From assembly GCF_900067135.1 (NCBI RefSeq), contig NZ_FJUR01000001.1, positions 3,103,501-3,167,500 of the forward strand: 64,000 bases of DNA, given 5' to 3'. Of this stretch, positions 17,891-26,867 are shown in pieces. This stretch comes from Rhizobium sp. 9140. Its GTDB lineage: Bacteria; Pseudomonadota; Alphaproteobacteria; Rhizobiales; Rhizobiaceae. Numbering within the stretch: position 1 is the first letter of the stretch; each line of letters opens with the position of its first letter. The notes below the pieces were generated by a model. That model had not been told where the DNA came from, ran no database searches, and saw only the letters and a program-made list of their open reading frames with translations. The position numbers and the translations under genes were made by a program.

Positions 17891-18682
17891 TCAGCCTTCG
17901 GCAGCCGTGCCGATCATCATTGCTTCTTCTTCCTTCAACGCCACCCCGCTCAACTGCCGCCGCAGGGACTCGTTCACGAGCCACATCGCTTTGCGGGCAG
18001 CAAGCGGCGGAACGAGGCCGCCCTCGCGAATGTTGGAGATGCAGTTTCGCTCCGCATCCGAGCGTCCGGGCAACGGCCCATGCGTCAGGTAGACGCCGAG
18101 GCTATCGGCCGAGGACAAACCCGGCCGCTCCCCGATCAGCACCAGCACGAGACGCGCCCGCAGAAGCGCGCCGATCTCGTCGCCGACGGCCACGCGCGCG
18201 TTCTGCACGAAGATGACCGGACCGACCGATAGCCCAGCTCTGTGCAGAAGCGGCAGAAGGGCGGCGAGAAACGGCGTGGCATTCACATGCACCGCCGTTG
18301 CCGAAAGACCGTCGGCAACGACGATCCCGATATCGACGCCCTCGGTCTGCAAGGCGTCCAGACGCTCACGATCGTCATCGGCAAGCCGACGTCCAAGGTC
18401 GGGCCGCCGAAGATAGGTCATCCGATCCGGTGCAGCACTGCGGACCGAAACGCTCTTGAGGCCGATGGCCTCCAATGCGTTCGCCAGGGTCTGCACGTTG
18501 AAGTCCGCATGCACCGCATCGCGGGCGCGGGCATGCGCATAGGCGAACTTCAGCACCTCTTCCGTCGGCATAGACGCACCGACCCTGCCGAGGCCCACAC
18601 GAGCGTCCGTCAGCGTGTTCAGTGCCGTATTCCTGTTCTCCGGCAGACGGGCCGCATGGGCTGTTTGAAGATCCTTCGCCAT
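17891..18682 (-). CDS. eutC: Ethanolamine ammonia-lyase small subunit
   Basis: A 263-residue EutC. The family pattern is present: LTDARVGLGRVGASMPTEEVL near the N-terminus, GVDIGIVVADGLSATAV in the middle and IGERPGLSSADSLGVYLTHGP near the C-terminus. With EutB it forms the adenosylcobalamin-dependent enzyme that turns ethanolamine into acetaldehyde and ammonia. The start lies one base after the eutB stop, so the two are co-translated. At 263 residues it is somewhat shorter than the Escherichia coli protein, as is common in non-enteric bacteria. Confidence 0.95.
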   Translation of the reverse strand: MAKDLQTAHAARLPENRNTALNTLTDARVGLGRVGASMPTEEVLKFAYAHARARDAVHADFNVQTLANALEAIGLKSVSVRSAAPDRMTYLRRPDLGRRLADDDRERLDALQTEGVDIGIVVADGLSATAVHVNATPFLAALLPLLHRAGLSVGPVIFVQNARVAVGDEIGALLRARLVLVLIGERPGLSSADSLGVYLTHGPLPGRSDAERNCISNIREGGLVPPLAARKAMWLVNESLRRQLSGVALKEEEAMMIGTAAEG

Positions 18683-18683
18683 C

Positions 18684-20066
18684 TCAGGACGCCTCCAGAA
18701 TCGTGAGCAAGGGATGGTCGAGCCCATAATGGGTCAGTTGACCGGCAGCGTCCGTCAGCCCCATGCGCTGCAACCATGCCTCGAACTCCGGCGCGCGCTT
18801 AAGGCCGAGAACCTCGCGGATGTAGAGCTGGTCGTGAAACGAGGTCGACTGGTAGTTCAGCATGATATCGTCTGCGCCGGGAACGCCGATGACGAAGTTG
18901 ACGCCGGCCGCCCCCAACAGCGTCAGCAGCACGTCCATATCGTCCTGGTCCGCTTCGGCGTGGTTGGTGTAGCAGATGTCGCAGCCCATTGGTACGCCAA
19001 GGAGCTTGCCGCAGAAGTGATCCTCCAGCCCGGCCCGCACGATCTGCTTGCCGTCGGCCAGATATTCCGGGCCGATGAAACCGACGACCGTGTTGACGAT
19101 GAGGGGATCGAACGCGCGGCAGACGGCATAGGCGCGGGCCTCGCAGGTCTGCTGATCGACGCCATGATGGCCACCGGCCGAGAGTGCCGACCCTTGGCCT
19201 GTCTCGAAATACATGACATTTTCGCCGACGGTGCCGCGCTTCAGCGACAGCGCCGCGTCGCGCCCTTCCCTGAGTATGTCGAGCGTCACGCCGAACGACT
19301 GGTTGGTCTTCTGCGTCCCGGCCACCGACTGGAACACCAGATCGACCGGCACGCCATGCTCGATCATGCCGATCGACGACGTCACATGCGTGAGAATGCA
19401 GGTCTGCGTGGGAATGTCGTAGCGGTGCACGATCTCGTCCAGCATGTGGTTCAGGTCGCTCAGCACGGCAATGTTGTCGGAAGCCGGATTGATGCCGATC
19501 ACCGCATCCCCGCAGCCGTAAAGCAGCCCATCGACGATACTGGCCGCAATGCCGCGCTTGTCGTCATAGGGATGGTTCGGCTGTAGTCGCACCGCCATCG
19601 TGCCGGCCAAGCCGATCGTGTTGCGGAAGCGCGTAACGACGCGACATTTCCGCGCGACGAGAATGAGATCCTGGTTGCGCATCAGCTTTGACACCGCCGC
19701 GACCATCTCGGGCGTCAACCCGCGAGATAGCGCGGAGAGAACGGCGGGACTCGCGACAGGCGTGAGCAACCAGTCCCGGAACTGCCCGACCGTCATGTGC
19801 GCAACAGGCCGGAACGCGGTCGCGTCATGGCTGTCCATGATCAGCCGCGTGACATCATCGACCTCGTAAGGAATGAGCGCCTCGCTGAGGAACTGCTTCA
19901 GCGGCACGTCGGCAAGACACATGCGAGCGGCAACGCTTTCTTCCGCACTCGACGCCGCGACCCCGGCCAGGACATCGCCCGAGCGAAGCGGCGTGGCCTT
20001 GGTCATCAGCTGCTTCAGGTCGGCAAAGGCCCACAGGGTTCCACCGGCAATGATGCGATAGGTCAC
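18684..20066 (-). CDS. eutB: Ethanolamine ammonia-lyase large subunit
   Basis: A 460-residue EutB, close to the 453 of Escherichia coli. Conserved segments include LRSGDVLAGVAASSAEE, FETGQGSALSAGGHHGVDQQ, VNTVVGFIGPEYL, GLEDHFCGKLLGVPMGCDIC and GADDIMLNYQSTSFHD. It carries the B12-dependent active site for ethanolamine breakdown. I chose GTG at 20066, giving VTYRIIAGGTLWAF, because GGAG stands 8 bases upstream and the length fits; an ATG at 20084 adds six residues. No eutA reactivase, aldehyde dehydrogenase, transporter or microcompartment gene is adjacent, so this is the minimal two-gene form. Confidence 0.94.
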   Translation of the reverse strand: MTYRIIAGGTLWAFADLKQLMTKATPLRSGDVLAGVAASSAEESVAARMCLADVPLKQFLSEALIPYEVDDVTRLIMDSHDATAFRPVAHMTVGQFRDWLLTPVASPAVLSALSRGLTPEMVAAVSKLMRNQDLILVARKCRVVTRFRNTIGLAGTMAVRLQPNHPYDDKRGIAASIVDGLLYGCGDAVIGINPASDNIAVLSDLNHMLDEIVHRYDIPTQTCILTHVTSSIGMIEHGVPVDLVFQSVAGTQKTNQSFGVTLDILREGRDAALSLKRGTVGENVMYFETGQGSALSAGGHHGVDQQTCEARAYAVCRAFDPLIVNTVVGFIGPEYLADGKQIVRAGLEDHFCGKLLGVPMGCDICYTNHAEADQDDMDVLLTLLGAAGVNFVIGVPGADDIMLNYQSTSFHDQLYIREVLGLKRAPEFEAWLQRMGLTDAAGQLTHYGLDHPLLTILEAS

Positions 20067-20416
20067 GTGTCGTCTCCGCTTCATGCATCCGGACGACGAC
20101 TGCAGAGCGGCGCTGCGCGTAACCCGGATCTCGCCATTCACTTCAGGACCGTTCTGATACAGACCACGGTACGCCGAGTACCGCAAGGTGAAATCGCCGC
20201 AGTGCACAATGCTTGCCGCGCTGCGAGGGAAATCGCTTTCTTTGTTAGTGTGTTAGCCGTGACGGACCATAATTCGGGGCCGACAGAGGCTTGCCCTGCC
20301 ATCGGAAAGCCTTGATATCCTTTGACAGTCAGTGCAGGTGCACTTTAAGAACACCGGATCGAGCGGGCGCCTATGGCGCATATTTCATCTTTCAGATTTT
20401 CATTTCGAGGATATTC

Positions 20417-23125
20417 ATGGCTGCCGGAAACTGGTTGGATCTCTTGAAAGGAACATCAAGCAAAGGTGCGACAGCGTCCCTCCTGCAAAGGGCGGATGCG
20501 GCGAACGCCGCCCACAATTGGGCAGAGGCTGCGCGTCTCTATGAACAGGTCCTCAAGGCCGATCCGACGAAGGTTGCGATCTGGATCCAGCTCGGTCATT
20601 GCCGCAAGGAAATGGGCGACATCGGCAGTGCCCGCAGCGCCTACGTGACCGCGAGCGAACTGGCGCCGGACCAGTCTGAAGCCTACTTCCACCTTGCGCA
20701 TATGCTTCGCTTTCGCGGCGACATGTGGGGTGGATACGAGAACTTCCTCAAAGCCTTCGAGGCCGACGGCAACCCGGAAGCCGAGAAGGAACTGGGCCTG
20801 ATGCTCGGTTCGGAATATTCCTATCCGGAAACGATCCGGATGATCGACGAGGTCTTCACTACGGAAGACTATCTCGAACTGAACGGCGATATCGCATCGG
20901 CTGGCGTCGATCCGCGCCTCCACTACCTCCTGTTCGGCTGGAAGGAAAAGCGGTCTCCTTCCCATATCTTCGACCCGTGGTACTACGAGCGCCAGTACCG
21001 CAAGTACCTGAAGCCCGGCACCATGCCGCTCCTGCACTACGTCAAGAACCGCAGCAAGGGCTTTCGCGGCAATGCGCTCAGCGAAAAACGCTGGTTCACG
21101 GCAAAGGCGCCCGACAGCGCTGCGTGGGACGCCCTCTCACCGGCCATCCTCGGCAAGAAGACGCGCGCCGTCGTCATCCTCCCCGTCTACAAGGGCTACG
21201 ACGAGACGCTTGCCTCCGTCTATCATGCACTCGCAGCACGCGGCGATGCGGCCTACAGCCTTCTCGTCATCAACGATTGCGGCCCGGACCAGAAGCTCAA
21301 CGCAGAACTGGCCCGCCTCGGTGACAAGGGTCTGTTCGACTATCACCTGAGCGAGAAGAACCGCGGCTTCGTCCAGACCTGCAACCATGCCATCGCCGAT
21401 CTCTCGGGTGGGCTGGATGTCGTGCTCCTGAACTCCGACGCCTTCGTTTTCCCCGGCTGGTTCGAGCGGATGATCGCCCATGCCGACAAGGACCCGCGCG
21501 TTGCCACCATCACGCCGCTTTCCAACAACGCGACGCTCTGCAGCTATCCGCTGCGCGACAAGAACAACCTTCTGTCGCTCGAGTGCACGCCGGCCGAAAT
21601 GAACGATATCGCCGGACGTGCCAATGCGGGCGTCGCGGTGGAGGCGCCGACCGGCGTCGGCTTCTGCTTCTACATGCGCCGCTCGGTCATCGAGGAGATC
21701 GGCGCACTCGACCCCGTCGCCTTCAAGGTCGGCTATGGCGAGGAAAACGACTTCTGCATGCGCAGCCTGAATGCGGGATACAAGAACCTGCTTGCCTGCG
21801 ACGTCTTCACCTTCCACGTCGGCTCCGTCTCGTTCTCCTCCTCCAAGGCGGAGAATTTCGATGCCGGTCAGAAGGCGCTGCTGCGCAAGCATCCGAACTA
21901 CCCGGCGCTCGTGCGTCATCATTTCGAAGCCGATCCGGCACTGACGGCCCGCCGCACGCTGGATCGTGCGCGGCTGATCGACATGGCCAAGGGCGCCGCG
22001 CTGATGGTCACCCACAACTGGGGCGGCGGCATCGACACCTACCTGAAGGACAAGGCCACCGAGCTTGCTCTCCTCGGCACCAAGTCTCTGATGATGAAGG
22101 TGCATGATCAGCACATGGTCTCGTTCTCGCAGGACGACATCTATGTCCCGAACCTCGTGGACATCGACATGCGCACCGAGATGGCCTTCGTGCTGCAACT
22201 GCTGGCCGATCTTTCGCCGAGCCGTATCATGGTGAACTCGTTCGCCGGTCTGACCTGGGAATTTCACAGCGCCCTGCTCGCCTCTCTCTCAGGCCTCAGC
22301 GCAGAAAAGACGCTGGTGCTGCACGACTACTCGGCCATCACCCACCACTACCAGCTCATTCGCCCCGACCAGATCTATGCAGGCTTGCCGACGATGGCCG
22401 ACCTGCGCCAGTGGGCTCTGATGAAGAACCCGCAGGCAACCGACCCCTGCGATCCCGACATCCGCCACGCGGCCTACAACGCGTTTCTCGTGGATGCCAA
22501 GGTGGAATCGCCAAGCAAGGCATCGGCCGAGATCTTCCGAACCTTCTTCCCGAAGGCCGATATCCGCGTCGTCCCGCACGAGGAAACATGGGACGTCCTG
22601 CCTGATGTCCTGCCGCGTCGTCCGGACGGGCAGATCCGCATCAGCCTCATCGGCGCCATCGGCTCTCACAAAGGCAGTGATATCCTGCTGGCATTGGCCA
22701 ACGACTCCCGAGACCGCTATCTCGGCATCGACTACAGCGTGGTCGGCTACACCAATAACGATGAAGCCCTCACCAAGGCCGATGTGGAGATCACCGGGGC
22801 CTATACGACGAACGAGGAAGCCTTCATCGAGCTCGAGCGCATCCAGCCCGACATGATCTTCATCCCCAGCGTCTGGCCGGAAACCTTCTGCTATACCCTA
22901 TCGATCGCGCTGAAGACCGGCGTCCCCACGGTTGTCTTCGACCTCGGCGCACAGGCCGATCGTATCCGCGAGGCCGGCACGGGCCATATCCTTGACCCGA
23001 AGCTGATCAACAGCCCGACGGCCCTTTCGGACGCGCTTTTGGCACTGGCCGAGACCATCTCTCAGCCCGGCAAGGCCACGACGACGGTTTCGGCAGAGCC
23101 TGTCAGGAAGAGTGCATCTCTCTGA
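20417..23125 (+). CDS. Large TPR-GT2-GT4 glycosyltransferase
   Basis: A 902-residue protein with at least three parts. An N-terminal TPR-like helical region (about residues 20-130) is followed by a linker typical of large surface-polysaccharide transferases (DYLELNGDI, HYLLFGWKEKRSPSHIFDPWYYERQY). A GT2 domain (about 249-480) starts at AVVILPVYKG and has NSDAFVFPGWFERM and GYGEENDFCMR. A GT4-like C-terminal half (about 530-870) begins VTHNWGGGIDTYLKD and has WPETFCYTLSIALKTGVP. It probably adds two sugars to a surface glycan. The ATG at 20417 has GAGG upstream. It stands alone, with its own terminator and no polysaccharide cluster beside it. Confidence 0.88.
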   Translation: MAAGNWLDLLKGTSSKGATASLLQRADAANAAHNWAEAARLYEQVLKADPTKVAIWIQLGHCRKEMGDIGSARSAYVTASELAPDQSEAYFHLAHMLRFRGDMWGGYENFLKAFEADGNPEAEKELGLMLGSEYSYPETIRMIDEVFTTEDYLELNGDIASAGVDPRLHYLLFGWKEKRSPSHIFDPWYYERQYRKYLKPGTMPLLHYVKNRSKGFRGNALSEKRWFTAKAPDSAAWDALSPAILGKKTRAVVILPVYKGYDETLASVYHALAARGDAAYSLLVINDCGPDQKLNAELARLGDKGLFDYHLSEKNRGFVQTCNHAIADLSGGLDVVLLNSDAFVFPGWFERMIAHADKDPRVATITPLSNNATLCSYPLRDKNNLLSLECTPAEMNDIAGRANAGVAVEAPTGVGFCFYMRRSVIEEIGALDPVAFKVGYGEENDFCMRSLNAGYKNLLACDVFTFHVGSVSFSSSKAENFDAGQKALLRKHPNYPALVRHHFEADPALTARRTLDRARLIDMAKGAALMVTHNWGGGIDTYLKDKATELALLGTKSLMMKVHDQHMVSFSQDDIYVPNLVDIDMRTEMAFVLQLLADLSPSRIMVNSFAGLTWEFHSALLASLSGLSAEKTLVLHDYSAITHHYQLIRPDQIYAGLPTMADLRQWALMKNPQATDPCDPDIRHAAYNAFLVDAKVESPSKASAEIFRTFFPKADIRVVPHEETWDVLPDVLPRRPDGQIRISLIGAIGSHKGSDILLALANDSRDRYLGIDYSVVGYTNNDEALTKADVEITGAYTTNEEAFIELERIQPDMIFIPSVWPETFCYTLSIALKTGVPTVVFDLGAQADRIREAGTGHILDPKLINSPTALSDALLALAETISQPGKATTTVSAEPVRKSASL

Positions 23126-23146
23126 CATCGGCATTCCGCAGATTTG

Positions 23147-23181
23147 GCCCGCGCCTCTGTAAAGGACGCGCGGGCGTTTTT
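23147..23181 (+). terminator. Intrinsic terminator of the glycosyltransferase gene
   Basis: GCCCGCGC and GCGCGGGC make an 8-bp GC stem with a 13-base loop, followed by GTTTTTG. It is 22 bases after the stop. Confidence 0.85.
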
Positions 23182-23276
23182 GTGATGATGACAAACGGGT
23201 AAACGCGTGTGTACCCCCGCACGCTGTCGGGCATAACCGCAGGTTCGTAGACCGGCTTCAGGGAGCGCGAGCGACG

Positions 23277-24032
23277 TCACGCCTCCGTGCGGACGAAGCC
23301 CTTGCTTGCGACCATCAGGTTCCGCGTGTAGTCCGCAGTGATCCGGCCTTCAACGAGATCGGACGCACTCAGGTGCTCCACAACCCTGCCGCTGCTCATC
23401 ACGGCGAGCTGGTCGCACATATGCGTGACGACACCGAGGTCGTGGCTGACCATCAGGAAGGTCAGGCCACGGTCGCGCCGGATCTGCTCGAGCAGATTGA
23501 GCACTTCGGCCTGAACCGAAGCGTCGAGCGCGGATGTCGGCTCGTCCAGAAGCAGGATAGAGGGCTCGACGATCAGCGCCCGGGCGATCGCCACGCGCTG
23601 CCGCTGCCCGCCGGAGAGCTGGTGCGAGTAGCGGAACCGGAATCCTGTCCCCAGGCCCACCTCGTCCAGCGCCCGCGCGATCCGCGCCTCGGCGTCGGAG
23701 ATACCGTGGATCGCCAGCGGCTCCTGGAGCAGACGATCGATGGTCTGGCGCGGATGCAGCGAGCCGTAGGGGTCCTGGAAGACCATCTGGACGTCGCGAT
23801 AGAAGGCCTTGTCACGGCGACGCGGCTTGAGCGTCCGGCCGTTGACCTCCAACGCACCCGAGGCAACCGGGGCAAGGCCCGCAATCGCCCGCAGCAACGT
23901 CGATTTACCGGAACCGGATTCGCCGACGAGACCGTAGGACTGCCCCTTTTCGACCGCGACGCTGACACCGTCGAGCGCCTTGAAATCCTCGTAGATGACC
24001 GTCACATCGCGTGCGGAAACGGCAATTTTCAT
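23277..24032 (-). CDS. Peptide ABC transporter ATP-binding protein (OppF/DppF-like)
   Basis: A 251-residue ATPase: Walker [11 protein letters not shown]-loop [14 protein letters not shown], signature [15 protein letters not shown], Walker [12 protein letters not shown], and H-loop VSHDLGVV. It is the second of two ATPases of a dipeptide/oligopeptide importer. The start ATG at 24032 overlaps the preceding ATPase stop by four bases; a much longer upstream frame is an Arg/Ala-rich shadow of that gene. It lacks the long C-terminal zinc/iron-sulfur extension seen in some OppF proteins. Confidence 0.93.
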   Translation of the reverse strand: MKIAVSARDVTVIYEDFKALDGVSVAVEKGQSYGLVGESGSGKSTLLRAIAGLAPVASGALEVNGRTLKPRRRDKAFYRDVQMVFQDPYGSLHPRQTIDRLLQEPLAIHGISDAEARIARALDEVGLGTGFRFRYSHQLSGGQRQRVAIARALIVEPSILLLDEPTSALDASVQAEVLNLLEQIRRDRGLTFLMVSHDLGVVTHMCDQLAVMSSGRVVEHLSASDLVEGRITADYTRNLMVASKGFVRTEA

Positions 24033-24862
24033 AGCGCCCACTCCGGCTTGCGGTCGAGCACGGGCAGCGGATGCCGGTCGTTGCCGATCTCCGGCATGCA
24101 CGACAAGAGCCCTTGCGTATAGGGATGGCGCGCATTCCGCAGATCGGCGGCAGCGATCTCCTCGACGATGCGCCCGGCATACATGACGATCACCCGGTCG
24201 CAGAAGGACGAGACCAGCCGCAGGTCGTGGCTGACGAAGATCAGCCCCATGCCGCGCTCCGACACCAATTTGTCGAGAATGCCGAGCACATCGAGCTGCA
24301 CCGTCACGTCGAGCGCGGAGGTCGGCTCGTCGGCGATCAGCAACTCCGGCTCGGCGATCAGCATCATCGCGATCATCGCGCGCTGTCCCATGCCGCCGGA
24401 AACCTCGTGCGGGTGCAGGTCGAAGACGCGTGCGGCATCTCGGATCTGCACGGCCTCCAGCATGGCGATCGCCCGCTCCTTCGCCTCGGAGGCGCCGATC
24501 TTGCGATGCGTGCGCAAGGTCTCCACGATCTGCCGGCCGATGGTCATCACCGGGTTCAGCGAATATTTCGGATCCTGCAGGATCATGGCGACGCGATTGC
24601 CGCGCAGGTCGCGCCTCTGGCGTGCAGAGGCCTTGAGCAGATCGATCCCGTCGAAATTCAGCGTCTTCGCCGTGATACGCGCATGCGGCGGTGTCAGCCC
24701 CATGATGGCGCGTCCGGTCTGGGATTTTCCCGAACCGCTTTCGCCAACGATCCCGAGGCGCTCGCGTCCCAGCGAGAACGTCGCGCCGCGCACCGCCTCC
24801 ACCAGCCCAGTGCGTGTGGGGAAGCTGACGCGCAGGTCCTCGACCGTCAACAACGGGTTCAT
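24029..24862 (-). CDS. Peptide ABC transporter ATP-binding protein (OppD/DppD-like)
   Basis: A 277-residue ATPase: Walker [29 protein letters not shown], signature VSGGMGQRAMIAMML, Walker [17 protein letters not shown], and FVSHDLRLV. The C-terminal HPYTQGLLSCMPEIG is the OppD/DppD hallmark. The last Walker A residue is Gln, not the usual Thr/Ser, and the signature has Met in place of Gln; both are found in some members. It overlaps its neighbours by four bases on each side. Confidence 0.93.
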   Translation of the reverse strand: MNPLLTVEDLRVSFPTRTGLVEAVRGATFSLGRERLGIVGESGSGKSQTGRAIMGLTPPHARITAKTLNFDGIDLLKASARQRRDLRGNRVAMILQDPKYSLNPVMTIGRQIVETLRTHRKIGASEAKERAIAMLEAVQIRDAARVFDLHPHEVSGGMGQRAMIAMMLIAEPELLIADEPTSALDVTVQLDVLGILDKLVSERGMGLIFVSHDLRLVSSFCDRVIVMYAGRIVEEIAAADLRNARHPYTQGLLSCMPEIGNDRHPLPVLDRKPEWAL

Positions 24863-25788
24863 TGTCCGGCCTCGCGCGGGTCGAGGGCATCACGAAGGCC
24901 GTCGCCCAGAAGGTTGAAGGCGAGGCTGACGAGCAGGATCGCGATGCCCGGCATGGTCGCCACCCACCACTGATCGAGGATGAAGCGGCGGCCGGATGCG
25001 ATCATCGCGCCCCATTCCGGCAGCGGCGGCTGAGCGCCGAGCCCGAGGAAGCCGAGGCCCGCGGCCGTCAGGATGACGCCTGCCATATCGAGCGTGATGC
25101 GCACGATCAGCGACGACAGACACATGGGCATGACATGCAGCAACACGATGCGGAGCGGCGACGCCCCCATCAGCCGCACCGCGGCGATATAGTCTGCATT
25201 GCGCACGGTCATGGTTTCCGCCCGTGCGATGCGTGCATAGGGCGGCCAGGAGGTAACGGCGATGGCCAGCACCGCGTTCTCGATTCCCGGCCCGAGGGCG
25301 GCAACGAGCGCGAGCGCCAGAACGAGCTTCGGAAAGGCGAGGAAGATATCGGTGATCCGCATCAGCACCGCATCGACCCAGCCCCCGGCATAGCCGGCGA
25401 CCGCGCCGACGATAAGCCCGGTCGGCGCGGCGATGACGGCGACGAGGATGATGACGAACAGCGTCAGCCGGGACCCGTGCAGAAGCCGCGAAAGAATATC
25501 GCGCCCCTGCTCGTCGGTGCCGAGTAGATATCCGGGCGAACCGGGCGGCAGCAAACGCGCGCCGGCGAGATTGCCGATGACGGGCGAATGCGGCGACGAC
25601 ACGCCGGCAAAGACCGCCATGAAAATCAGCAGGAGGAGAATGCCGAGGCCGACGAGCGCCAGCCGGTTGGCGGAAAACCGGCGCCACGTCATGTAGGCCC
25701 GGCCGAGCCGCGCCTGCATCCGCGATTGCGGCCGGTCGGAAAGAAGCCAGTCGCGCCGGCTCATGGGAGCGGAGGGTACAGCCGTCAT
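24859..25788 (-). CDS. Peptide ABC transporter permease (DppC-like)
   Basis: A 309-residue inner-membrane permease. The N-terminal cytoplasmic tail and first span (LALVGLGILLLLIFMAVFAGV) are followed by the DppC-type LLGTDEQGRDILSRLLHGSR motif. The EAA loop is RAETMTVRNADYIAAVRLMGASPLRIVLLHVMP (key residues E-A-x(n)-G). It pairs with the DppB-like permease upstream, with which it overlaps by four bases. Confidence 0.93.
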   Translation of the reverse strand: MTAVPSAPMSRRDWLLSDRPQSRMQARLGRAYMTWRRFSANRLALVGLGILLLLIFMAVFAGVSSPHSPVIGNLAGARLLPPGSPGYLLGTDEQGRDILSRLLHGSRLTLFVIILVAVIAAPTGLIVGAVAGYAGGWVDAVLMRITDIFLAFPKLVLALALVAALGPGIENAVLAIAVTSWPPYARIARAETMTVRNADYIAAVRLMGASPLRIVLLHVMPMCLSSLIVRITLDMAGVILTAAGLGFLGLGAQPPLPEWGAMIASGRRFILDQWWVATMPGIAILLVSLAFNLLGDGLRDALDPREAGQ

Positions 25789-26858
25789 CGCGCGCGCGTC
25801 CTCGGGTCGAGCGTCCGGTAGAGAATATCGGACAGGATATTGATGGCGATGAAGATGGAGCCGATCACGATCGTGCCGCCGAGCACGGCGTTCATGTCGG
25901 CGTTCTGCAGCGAATTGGTGATGTAGAGCCCGATGCCCGGCCAGGCAAACACCGTCTCGGTCAGCACAGAGCCTTCGAGAAGGCTCGCATAGGAGAGCGC
26001 GATGACGGTGACCAGCGGCACGGCCGCATTGCGCAGCGCGTGGAACCAGATGATCCGCGCCTCGGAAAGTCCCTTTGCCCGGGCCGCAACGATGTATTCC
26101 TGCGACAGTTCATTGAGCATGAAATTGCGCGTCATCCGGCTGATATAGGCAAGAGAGACATAGCCGAGCAGGCTTGCCGGCAGGATGATGTGGCGAAAGA
26201 CGTCGCGGAACACGTCCCACTGCCCCTGCCAGAGCGAATCCAGCAGGAAAAGCCCCGTTTCCGGCGTGAAGGTATATTCGTAGACCACATCGATCCGGCC
26301 GGGAAAGGCGACCCAGCGAAGCTGTGCGTAGAACAGCAACAGCGACAGCAGCGCCAGCCAGAAGATCGGCACGGAATATCCGATCAGCCCGACGACGCGC
26401 ACCGCCTGGTCGATCAGGCTGCCGCGCTTGACCGCCGCCAGAACCCCCAAGGGCACGCCGATGAGGCTGCCGATCAGCGTTCCCAGTGTTGCAAGTTCGA
26501 AGGTCGCCGGCAGCACGCGACGGATGTCGGTCATCACAGGATTGGTGGTGAGCACCGACGTCCCGAAATTCCCCTGCAGCGCATCGCCGAGATAGCGGAA
26601 GAACTGCTGGTAGAGCGGCAGGTTCAGACCCATCTCCTCGCGCACCCGCTCCACCACATGGGCCGGCGCACGGTCGCCGAGAACGGCGAGCACCGGATCG
26701 ATCGGGATCACCCGGCCGATGAAGAAGGTCACGGCGAGAAGGCCGAGATAGGTAGTGACGATGACCACGAGGAAGCGCGCGACGATTGCCGCCCGCCCCC
26801 GCGCCCGGGCGCCTTTCGAGCGCCCGGCCACCATCTGCGACGTTTCGGGAAGGGTCAT
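25785..26858 (-). CDS. Peptide ABC transporter permease (DppB-like)
   Basis: A 357-residue permease with a first span LVVIVTTYLGLLAVTFFIGR and the DppB-family periplasmic segment with MGLNLPLYQQFFRYLGDALQGNFG. The EAA loop YIVAARAKGLSEARIIWFHA is present. The N-terminus is longer and more basic than usual (GRSKGARARGRAAIVA). It starts nine bases after the binding-protein stop. Confidence 0.93.
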   Translation of the reverse strand: MTLPETSQMVAGRSKGARARGRAAIVARFLVVIVTTYLGLLAVTFFIGRVIPIDPVLAVLGDRAPAHVVERVREEMGLNLPLYQQFFRYLGDALQGNFGTSVLTTNPVMTDIRRVLPATFELATLGTLIGSLIGVPLGVLAAVKRGSLIDQAVRVVGLIGYSVPIFWLALLSLLLFYAQLRWVAFPGRIDVVYEYTFTPETGLFLLDSLWQGQWDVFRDVFRHIILPASLLGYVSLAYISRMTRNFMLNELSQEYIVAARAKGLSEARIIWFHALRNAAVPLVTVIALSYASLLEGSVLTETVFAWPGIGLYITNSLQNADMNAVLGGTIVIGSIFIAINILSDILYRTLDPRTRAR

Positions 26859-26867
26859 GCGGTCGGC

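Noticed and set aside
23277..24893. A 538-codon minus frame that would extend the OppF-like ATPase upstream
   Set aside because: The first about 287 codons are an Arg/Ala-rich shadow of the overlapping OppD-like gene; the ATPase fold starts at 24032.
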